Positions 1 through 5,828 of a stretch of 7,877 nt of DNA are shown here, one piece after another. The translations under genes and the position numbers were made by a program. The stretch is taken from positions 1-7,877 of the forward strand of contig JAHECH010000176.1 of assembly GCA_024641835.1 (NCBI GenBank). The letters are read 5' to 3'. The stretch is from Deltaproteobacteria bacterium. Its GTDB lineage: Bacteria; Desulfobacterota; DSM-4660; Desulfatiglandales; HGW-15. Numbering within the stretch: the stretch's first letter is position 1; every line of letters begins with the position of its first letter. The notes under the pieces were generated by a model that ran no database searches, was not told the DNA's origin, and saw nothing but the letters and a program-made list of their open reading frames with translations.

Positions 1-1197
1 CACACCCGATTCTTCAGCAATGATCTGCTGGGTTCTCAGGGCAATGGTGGCAGCCTCCTCGGTGGGAATGGCAAGGACCTCGTCAAGGGAGTTGGTATGG
101 AGCGACTGCGTCCCTCCCAGGACCGCGGCGAGCGCCTCCAGAGCGGTCCTGACGATGTTGTTGTAAGGCTGCTGGGCCGTTAGCGAGCAACCCGCAGTCT
201 GGGTATGGAAGCGGAGCCACCAGGACCGGGGATTCTTTGCCTTGAACCTTTCTTTCATGATCTTTCCCCACATCCGCCTGGCTGCTCGGAACTTCGCAAC
301 TTCCTCAAAAAAATCAAGATGGGAATTGAAGAAGAACGAAAACCGGGGCGCGAATTCATCCACATCAAGCCCCCTCTCCATGGCGGCTTGGGTGTAGGCG
401 ATCCCGTCGGCCAGAGTGAATGCCAGTTCCTGAACTGCCGTGGAACCTGCTTCGCGAATGTGATAGCCGCTGATGCTGATGGTATTCCATCGGGGCACCT
501 CTTTGGTTCCAAACTCCACCGTGTCCGTAATCAGCCTGAGAGAGGGCTTGGGCGGGCACATGAAGGTCTTCTGGGCGATGAATTCCTTGAGCATATCGTT
601 CTGTATGGTGCCCCCGATGACCTTCCTGGGGATGCCCCGTTTTTCCGCCATGGCGATGTACATCCCCCAGATGACCGGAGCAGGGGGGTTGATGGTCATG
701 GATGTGGTAATCTTTTCAATGGGAAGACCTTCGAAGAGGTCCTCCATGTCCAGGAGGGTATCGATGGCGACTCCGCACTTGCCGCATTCGCCTCTCGCTT
801 TCGGAGAATCCGTGTCGTAGCCCATGAGGGTAGGCATATCAAAGGCTGTGGATAGCCCTGTCTGGCCCTGGTTTACCAGGTGGTGAAAGCGTCTGTTGGT
901 GTCCTTGGCAGAACCCAGGCCGGCGAACATTCGCATAGTCCACAGGCGGCCCCGGTACATGGAAGGCTGGACACCTCTCGTATAGGGATATCGTCCAGGG
1001 AACCCGAGGTCCCTCATGAAGTCCTGGTCCTTGACGTTTTCGGGAGTGTAGATACGGTTGATTTCCCTGTCCGAGATCGTGGTGAACTTCGGCAGCCTTT
1101 CGGGCGCTGCGGAAAAGGCCTCTTCCAGTTCCTTTTCCCATTTCTTCTGTTCTTCCCTGATTTCATCCATGATTTGACGGTTGTAGGTCAAGGACAT
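1..1197 (-). CDS. icmA: Acyl-CoA mutase large subunit, isobutyryl-CoA mutase-like (3' end outside window)
   Basis: This is the substrate-binding TIM-barrel part of a B12-dependent acyl-CoA mutase of the methylmalonyl-CoA mutase family; 399 codons are open without a stop and the C-terminus lies beyond the left edge. Seen: RGVQPSMYRGR near 74-84, GTIQND at 196-201 (Gln199), SISGYHIREAG at 241-251 with the catalytic His246, and QTAGCSLTAQQPYNNI near 333-348. Known: methylmalonyl-CoA mutase holds its substrate carboxylate with Tyr89 and Arg207 (P. shermanii numbering), while isobutyryl-CoA mutase has Phe and Gln there. Here the equivalents are Phe91 (in MRMFAG) and Gln209 (in FIAQKTF). Inferred: it interconverts isobutyryl-CoA and butyryl-CoA, or a similar monoacyl-CoA pair, rather than methylmalonyl-CoA. 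The Asp of 2-hydroxyisobutyryl-CoA mutase is absent (Ala118). The start ATG has an AAGGGGG ribosome site six bases upstream. It is the last visible gene of the operon, and a separate B12-binding subunit would be expected nearby. Confidence 0.85.
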   Translation of the reverse strand, partial: MSLTYNRQIMDEIREEQKKWEKELEEAFSAAPERLPKFTTISDREINRIYTPENVKDQDFMRDLGFPGRYPYTRGVQPSMYRGRLWTMRMFAGLGSAKDTNRRFHHLVNQGQTGLSTAFDMPTLMGYDTDSPKARGECGKCGVAIDTLLDMEDLFEGLPIEKITTSMTINPPAPVIWGMYIAMAEKRGIPRKVIGGTIQNDMLKEFIAQKTFMCPPKPSLRLITDTVEFGTKEVPRWNTISISGYHIREAGSTAVQELAFTLADGIAYTQAAMERGLDVDEFAPRFSFFFNSHLDFFEEVAKFRAARRMWGKIMKERFKAKNPRSWWLRFHTQTAGCSLTAQQPYNNIVRTALEALAAVLGGTQSLHTNSLDEVLAIPTEEAATIALRTQQIIAEESGV

Positions 1198-1217
1198 GAA
1201 GCACCCCCTTCCAAATG

Positions 1218-2355
1218 TCACTTCCCTTTTGTCAGGTTTCCGGCCACCAGGGCTGTTGCAAATTCATTGGTACCCATGGAGAGCTGGCACATCTTCGCAT
1301 CCTTCATGTACTTTTCCAAGCAGGGCTCACCACCACACCCTCCCATGATCTGGACGCCCTCTGTCGAGGTCCTCATGGCTGCATCTGAAGCAAAGATCCT
1401 GGCCATAGCCACCTCTTTTGCAGGGTTTTCCGCGATCCCTGAGCCATGCCGCTCTCAGGGTGAGAAGTTCCGCCGCATCGAGCTCAGTGGCCATATCCGC
1501 CAGCTTCCATTGAACCGCCTGATCCAAAGAGACGGGCTTAGCCGAAAGCGGTCCTTTTGCGACCCACTTCAGGGTCTTTTCGAGGACCGCACGACCAACC
1601 CCTATGGCCAGGGCGGCAATGCCTATCCAACTCTCGTTTTGGATGCTCTTCAGGTGATCCATCCCTTCCCCCAGGTTGCCCAGAAGGACGTCCTGAGGAA
1701 GTTGCACACTTTCGAACATCATCTCAGCGTTTCTGAAAGCCAGGATGTCCAAGCTTTCTTCAATCCTTCCCACCTTGAACCCTTCGCTCTTTTCCAGTCT
1801 CATGACCATCGAACTGGGCTTCCGGTCTCCTCTCTCCTCGCCGGCCAGGGACAGGACTATACCATAAGATGCGATGTGCCCCTGGCCGACAAATCGCTTT
1901 CGACCGTTGATGAGCCAACCCCGGCTGTTTTTTACAGCTTTGGTATGGACATGAGAAGTCTCAGGGCCGGCTTCATCTTCGGCAAAAGCATAGCACCCAA
2001 TCTTGATCCCTGTTGTACACGGTTGAAGGTAGATGTTCTTTTGCTCATGGCTTCCATAGGCCGTGAGGGGAAAACAGTAGAATGCATGATTCGCAGCCAT
2101 GATGGCGCCGGCCCTTGGGAATGCCTGGGCCACCTCAATGAGGCAAAGGACATGGCTCACACGATCCTTGCCGGCTCCGCCGTATGCCTCCGGCACGATC
2201 ATACCCATCATTTTCAGTTCGCCCAGGCGCTGAAGGGTCTCTCGAAGCAAATCCTGTTTGGCTTCCAGTTCTTCGTGCCTCGACTTGACTTCTTCAGCAA
2301 ACCGCCGGGCTAGAATCCTTACCGCTTCTTGATTTTCTGTGACCGTGAAATCCAG
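1218..2355 (-). pseudogene. Frameshifted, catalytically degenerate acyl-CoA dehydrogenase (ACAD-1)
   Basis: The translation follows the acyl-CoA dehydrogenase fold from LDFTVTENQEAV to a C-terminus ending MGTNEFATALVAGNLTKGK, but in two frames. Frame one reads to GKPCK near 1417, then drifts to a stop at 1327. The correct C-terminal part (KEVAMARIFASDAAM...) resumes one frame over and stops at 1218. The break lies at a run of four A's (minus strand, 1416-1419). The repaired product would have about 379 residues, normal for the family. No ATG lies near the N-terminus; CTG at 2353-2355 sits where family members begin MDF, with GGAAGAGG 11 bases upstream. The catalytic Glu before GTNE is Met (codon 1275-1277), the usual Arg of the substrate-side helix is Trp243, the TEPxxGSD motif reads AEDEAGPET, and the FAD-contacting RxQFGK motif is lost. 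It may be a decaying paralogue, or a non-catalytic partner of the upstream dehydrogenase if the frameshift is a sequencing error. Confidence 0.8.
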
Positions 2356-2373
2356 CTTGGAACAAGCCTCTTC

Positions 2374-3525
2374 CTAGAATTTCCCCAGCAATGCGCTGGC
2401 GATGGTGTTCTTTTGAATCTCCTTGGTCCCCTCGTAAATCTCCAGGATCTTGGCATCCCTGTAAAAGCGCTCCACATCGTATTCCAGCATGTACCCATAG
2501 CCGCCGTGCATCTGAATCGCTTCATCCGCCACTTCCACCGCAACGCGGCCGGCATACATCTTGGCAATGGAAGTGAGCTTTGGATCGATGGAACCCTGGT
2601 CAAAATTCCAGCCCGCCTTGTAAACGATCAGCCTTGCGGTCTCTATTTTCGTGATCATGTCCGCCAGTTTATGCTGGGTCACCTGAAACTGGGCCAGCTT
2701 CTTGCCGAACTGGCTGCGCTCCTTGACATAGGCGAGAGCCCTGTCAAAGGCGCCCTGAGCAATCCCCAGAGCCTGCGCCGCGATCTCTATTCTGCTCTCG
2801 TCAAAAAACTCCAGAACCTGGTAAAAACCTCTGTTCTCCGTGCCCACGAGATTGGAGAGAGGAACTTTCACGTCACTGAAGGAAAGCTCTGCTGTGGACG
2901 TCATCTTGATCCCCATCTTCTCCCCCACGTCCGACCGGGTATAACCGGGCGCTCCGGTTTCCACAATGATGGTGGACTGACCCCGGTAGGGAGGCTTCAC
3001 CTCAGGTTCGGTCTGGCAGAGGACGATGACGAAGTTGCCGATGGTCCCGTTGGTGATGAAGGTCTTCACGCCGTTGATCACATACCCGCTCCCGGACTTC
3101 ACCGCATTGGTGTTCATGAAAGTGATGTCGCTTCCATGGTCGGGCTCCGTGAACCCGCCGCTGCTCAGGGCCTCCCCCTTGGTGAGTGGGATGAGGTACT
3201 TCTCCTTTTGCTCTTCTGTGCCAAACCTCAGGATTATTTCCGAAGCAAAATCGGCCAGACTGACTGCGATGCCGATCCCTGAATCGTGACAGCAGAACTC
3301 CTCCACCACGAGGGCATTCTCCAGGGTGCCATATTCCTGCCCGCCGTATTTTTCGGGAAAATGGATTCCCAGGAACCCGAGTTCGCAAGCCTTTTTCCAG
3401 ATCGATCTCGGGAACGTGTGGGTTCTTTCATGTTCAAGGGCTATTTCTTTTTCAAACTCCCCCTTGGCGAACTCCCGCGCCGCCTTTTGTATGGCTTCCT
3501 GCTCTTTGCTCAACTTAAAGTCCAT
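2374..3525 (-). CDS. Acyl-CoA dehydrogenase, intact (ACAD-2)
   Basis: This is an FAD-dependent flavoenzyme that introduces the 2,3 double bond into an acyl-CoA and passes electrons to electron-transfer flavoprotein; it should be cytoplasmic. The 383 residues match the usual family length. Seen in order: the helical N-terminal domain from MDFKLSKEQEAI, FTEPDHGSD at 125-133 and FITNG at 156-160 (middle domain, substrate and flavin contacts), DESRIEIAAQALG from 242, RSQFGK at 270-275 (flavin pyrophosphate contact), QMHGGYGY at 338-345, and EIYEGTKEIQ, where Glu365 is the expected catalytic base. All key positions are intact, unlike in the next gene. The start has a GAGGTAGGGGA ribosome site just upstream. 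It follows the hydratase gene by 15 bases. Inferred: with a crotonase and an acetoacetyl-type thiolase beside it, it is likely a short-chain enzyme such as butyryl-CoA dehydrogenase, but chain length or branching preference cannot be read with certainty from the sequence. Confidence 0.93.
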   Translation of the reverse strand: MDFKLSKEQEAIQKAAREFAKGEFEKEIALEHERTHTFPRSIWKKACELGFLGIHFPEKYGGQEYGTLENALVVEEFCCHDSGIGIAVSLADFASEIILRFGTEEQKEKYLIPLTKGEALSSGGFTEPDHGSDITFMNTNAVKSGSGYVINGVKTFITNGTIGNFVIVLCQTEPEVKPPYRGQSTIIVETGAPGYTRSDVGEKMGIKMTSTAELSFSDVKVPLSNLVGTENRGFYQVLEFFDESRIEIAAQALGIAQGAFDRALAYVKERSQFGKKLAQFQVTQHKLADMITKIETARLIVYKAGWNFDQGSIDPKLTSIAKMYAGRVAVEVADEAIQMHGGYGYMLEYDVERFYRDAKILEIYEGTKEIQKNTIASALLGKF

Positions 3526-3540
3526 TCCCCTACCTCAACT

Positions 3541-4329
3541 TCACTCAAGTTCTCCTTTGAAATCCGGTTTCCTCTTCTCCAGAAAAGCGCTCATCCCTTC
3601 CTTGGCGTCAGGGCTGGCGACGCAAAACCCGAAGGCGTCTGATTCCATCTGACAGGCCCGGCGAAGATCCGTGTCATAACCCCTATCGATGCATTGTTTC
3701 ACAGCCCTCAAAGAGACCTTGCCTTTGGAGGCGATGAGTTCGGCTGTCTTCATCGTCTCCTCCCAGAGCTTATCGGCAGGGAAAACCTTGTTGACCAGGC
3801 CGATCGTTTTGGCTTCCTGGGCGGTGATCATTCCGCCTGTCATGCAGAGTTCCTTGGCCATGGCTTTCCCGACCAGCCGGGAGAGTCTCTGAGTTCCCCC
3901 AAAGCCTGGAATGAGACCCAAATTGATTTCGGGCTGCCCGAATTTTGCCGTCTCGGAAGCGTAGATGAAATCGCAAGCCATGGCCATCTCCGTTCCTCCG
4001 CCCAGGGCAAAGCCGTTGACGCAGGCGATGACGGGAATCGGGAAATTCTCGATGCGCGACCCGAGGTCATGGCCTTCCTGAGACCATTTCCTCGCAGCCA
4101 GGGGCGAGAGGTTGACCATGTAGGATATATCAGCACCGGCCACAAACGCTTTCTCTCCCTCTCCCGTGAGCACCAGGACTTTGATGGAAGGGTCCTTTTC
4201 GATCTCATCAAGAGCTTTTTGAACTTCAGCCACTACCTGGGGATTGATCGCATTCAATGCCTTTGGCCTGTTGAACTTGATCACTGCCACTTTCCCGTGT
4301 TTTTGGGAAATAATGGTTTCGTAAGCCAT
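3541..4329 (-). CDS. Enoyl-CoA hydratase (crotonase family)
   Basis: It adds water to trans-2-enoyl-CoA to give 3-hydroxyacyl-CoA, the second step of beta-oxidation. The 262-residue length is typical of short-chain crotonases. Seen: the oxyanion-hole strand AFVAGADI at 61-68; NGFALGGGTEMAMACD at 105-120, in which Glu114 matches catalytic Glu144 of rat enoyl-CoA hydratase; and GQPEINLGLIPGFGGTQRL at 131-149, in which Glu134 matches Glu164. Both acid/base glutamates are present, so hydratase activity is expected rather than isomerase-only or decarboxylase activity. The frame stays open upstream to 4416, but the ATG at 4327-4329 is chosen because AAAGGAGG lies five bases before it and the family N-terminus MAYETIISQKHGKVAVI begins there. 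The gene lies 16 bases after the thiolase stop and 15 before ACAD-2. Crotonyl-CoA is the likely substrate, by context. Confidence 0.93.
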   Translation of the reverse strand: MAYETIISQKHGKVAVIKFNRPKALNAINPQVVAEVQKALDEIEKDPSIKVLVLTGEGEKAFVAGADISYMVNLSPLAARKWSQEGHDLGSRIENFPIPVIACVNGFALGGGTEMAMACDFIYASETAKFGQPEINLGLIPGFGGTQRLSRLVGKAMAKELCMTGGMITAQEAKTIGLVNKVFPADKLWEETMKTAELIASKGKVSLRAVKQCIDRGYDTDLRRACQMESDAFGFCVASPDAKEGMSAFLEKRKPDFKGELE

Positions 4330-4334
4330 CTTCG

Positions 4335-4342
4335 CCTCCTTT
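4335..4342 (-). promoter_or_regulatory. Ribosome binding site of the enoyl-CoA hydratase
   Basis: On the minus strand this reads AAAGGAGG, a near-perfect Shine-Dalgarno sequence ending five bases before the ATG at 4329. It fixes the start codon against the longer open frame that reaches back into the end of the thiolase gene. Confidence 0.85.
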
Positions 4343-4345
4343 CCA

Positions 4346-5629
4346 CTATACCCTTTCCAAAACCGTGGCCATGCCCTGCCCGCCTCCGATGCACAGGGTG
4401 GCGAGACCGAGAGCATGCCCTCTTCTCATCATTTCATTCATCAGGGTGAGGACGATGCGGGCACCCGTGCATCCGATGGGATGGCCGATGGAGATGCCGC
4501 TTCCGAGCACATTGGTTTTCTCCATGTCGCACCTGAGTTCCCGGATGCATGCAATCGCCTGGGATGCAAAAGCCTCATTGAGCTCCACCACGCCGAAGTC
4601 ATTGATGGTCAGCTTCTCTCTGCTGAAGATTTTGCGGACCGCAGGGATGGGACCGAGGCCCATGAAAGCGGGATCAACCCCGCCGGTCGCATAGGCCCTG
4701 ATTCTCACGAGGGGTTTGAGGCCGAGCTGTTTTGCCTTTGCATCAGACATCAGAAGCAGGGCTGCAGCCGCGTCGTTGATGCCTGATGCGTTTCCCGCTG
4801 TCACGGTACCGTTCTTCTTGAATGCAGGGGCAAGCTTCCCCATTTTCTCGACGCTCGTGTCCATGGGCCTCTCATCCGTGTCAAAGGCCTGAGGCTCTCC
4901 CTTCTTCTGTGGGATCATGACAGGGACGATCTCCTGCTTGAAGATGCCCTCCGAAATCGCCTTTCTCGCCCTCTGGTGGCTTAAGGCCCCCAGCTGGTCC
5001 TGCTCCTCCCTTGAGATGCCATAATTCTCTGCGATGTTCTCAGCCGTGATGCCCATGTGGTAGCCATAGAAAATCTCAAAGAGACCGTCAAAGACCATGA
5101 GATCCACCAGGTCCACATTGTTCATCCTTGCGCCCCAGCGCGCCGCAGGAAGAGCATAGGGAACGAGGCTCATGTTCTCCATGCCGCCCGCGAGGACAAC
5201 CTCCGCCTCCCCTGCCTTGATCGCCTGTGCCGCCAGAGCCACGGCCTTCATTCCTGACGCACAAACCTTGTTCACCGTGAAGGCGTTGGTCTCTTTGGGA
5301 ATGCCTGCCTTAATCGATGCCTGTCTTGCCACGTTCTGACCCTGGCCTGCACCCACGACGTTCCCCATGATGACTTCATCCACTTTCACCGGCTGGAGGG
5401 AATCCTTATAGTCGTAAGCTTTCTTCTCCAGGTCCACCATCCCTTTGCCCTTGAAGAAATCCGGGGCAAATTTCGTCTGCTCCTCTGTGGCAAGAGGCCT
5501 GAGGCCTGCTTTCTTCAAAGTCTCTTTGAGCACCAGAGAACCCAGTTCAACCACGGGTGTTGATTTCAGCGTTCCGCTAAATGAGCCTACCGGTGTCCTT
5601 GCACCGGATACGATCACCACATCTCCCAT
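4346..5629 (-). CDS. Acetyl-CoA C-acetyltransferase (thiolase II type)
   Basis: It cleaves acetoacetyl-CoA with CoA to two acetyl-CoA, or catalyses the reverse condensation, closing the beta-oxidation round. Seen: N-terminal VIVSGARTPVGSFSG; NKVCASGMKAV with the acyl-accepting Cys123; GYHMGITAEN at 189-198; NASGINDAAAA at 280-290; NEAFASQ at 351-357; GHPIGCTGAR with catalytic His383; and LCIGGGQG with Cys413. All catalytic residues are in place. At 427 residues it is about 33 longer than E. coli AtoB. The extra stretch is a charged segment around residues 46-80, before VDEVIMGNV, so the catalytic core is not disrupted. NVLGSGISIGHPIG replaces the usual NVNGGAIALGHPIG. The ATG follows an AAAGGAG ribosome site nine bases upstream. 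It is the first gene of the operon, about 33 bases downstream of the predicted transcription start. HMG next to ITAEN supports short-chain (acetoacetyl-CoA) specificity. Confidence 0.93.
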   Translation of the reverse strand: MGDVVIVSGARTPVGSFSGTLKSTPVVELGSLVLKETLKKAGLRPLATEEQTKFAPDFFKGKGMVDLEKKAYDYKDSLQPVKVDEVIMGNVVGAGQGQNVARQASIKAGIPKETNAFTVNKVCASGMKAVALAAQAIKAGEAEVVLAGGMENMSLVPYALPAARWGARMNNVDLVDLMVFDGLFEIFYGYHMGITAENIAENYGISREEQDQLGALSHQRARKAISEGIFKQEIVPVMIPQKKGEPQAFDTDERPMDTSVEKMGKLAPAFKKNGTVTAGNASGINDAAAALLLMSDAKAKQLGLKPLVRIRAYATGGVDPAFMGLGPIPAVRKIFSREKLTINDFGVVELNEAFASQAIACIRELRCDMEKTNVLGSGISIGHPIGCTGARIVLTLMNEMMRRGHALGLATLCIGGGQGMATVLERV

Positions 5630-5669
5630 CGTCTTTTCTCCTTTCGGGCAACCGGTTCTTGAGTTTTGA

Positions 5670-5699
5670 AATATACCTAGGCCGCTCTTTTTAAGTCAA
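5670..5699 (-). promoter_or_regulatory. Sigma70-like promoter of the acyl-CoA oxidation operon
   Basis: On the minus strand, TTGACT (5694-5699) is followed after 18 bases by TATATT (5670-5675). Five of six bases match consensus in each box. The start point would be near 5663, leaving a leader of roughly 33 bases before the thiolase ATG. The leader contains a perfect AACCGGTT palindrome (5650-5657) that could be an operator, but no regulator can be named. Confidence 0.65.
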
Positions 5700-5725
5700 G
5701 ACATAAAAGCCTTTCCTGATTTTCC

Positions 5726-5755
5726 TTGACAGATTTGAGCATTCCTCGCTAATTT
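5726..5755 (+). promoter_or_regulatory. Possible promoter of the aminotransferase-GAF pair
   Basis: A perfect TTGACA (5726-5731) is followed after 18 bases by TAATTT (5750-5755), a weak -10 match with three of six bases. The leader to the ATG at 5829 would be about 67 bases. The strong -35 and poor -10 suggest dependence on an activator, or a different real -10. Confidence 0.4.
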
Positions 5756-5762
5756 TGTTTAT

Positions 5763-5790
5763 TGTTGATTGACCCTCCCGAAATTCAACA
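5763..5790 (+). repeat. Short inverted repeat in the aminotransferase leader
   Basis: TGTTGA (5763-5768) and TCAACA (5785-5790) are perfect inverted half-sites separated by 16 bases. They lie just downstream of the predicted -10 of the plus-strand promoter, where a repressor could bind. The arms are only six bases, so chance is a real possibility. Confidence 0.25.
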
Positions 5791-5828
5791 GCCAATTCCA
5801 CAAAAACAAGGGCCAAAAGGTGCGGCCT

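Noticed and set aside
841..845. 2-hydroxyisobutyryl-CoA mutase identity for the mutase
   Set aside because: That enzyme has an Asp two residues before the DMPTLMG block and Ile at the Tyr89 site; here they are Ala118 and Phe91.
1218..1412. Separate small gene of 64 codons starting at GTG 1412
   Set aside because: It is the C-terminal piece of the frameshifted dehydrogenase, not an independent gene.
1410..1425. Programmed ribosomal frameshift in ACAD-1
   Set aside because: The change needed is +1 at a short A run with no stop codon in the shifted position, no evident stimulatory stem and no known example in this family. A mutation or sequencing error is simpler.
880..2313. A 477-codon open frame on the plus strand, antisense to the mutase and ACAD-1
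   Set aside because: Its translation resembles no protein family I recognise, and the opposite strand carries clear mutase and dehydrogenase homology throughout. It is a codon-bias shadow.
2329..3282. A 317-codon plus-strand open frame opposite ACAD-2
   Set aside because: Same reason: the minus strand has a full-length, motif-complete dehydrogenase, and this frame has no recognisable domain.
4330..4416. N-terminal extension of the enoyl-CoA hydratase into the thiolase gene
   Set aside because: The extra residues are non-homologous and a strong Shine-Dalgarno sequence sits directly before the internal ATG at 4329.
5590..5607. Inverted repeat CCGGTG / CACCGG with a six-base loop
   Set aside because: It lies inside the conserved SGARTPVGSFSG coding segment of the thiolase, so codon constraint explains it adequately; there is no T-run for a terminator.
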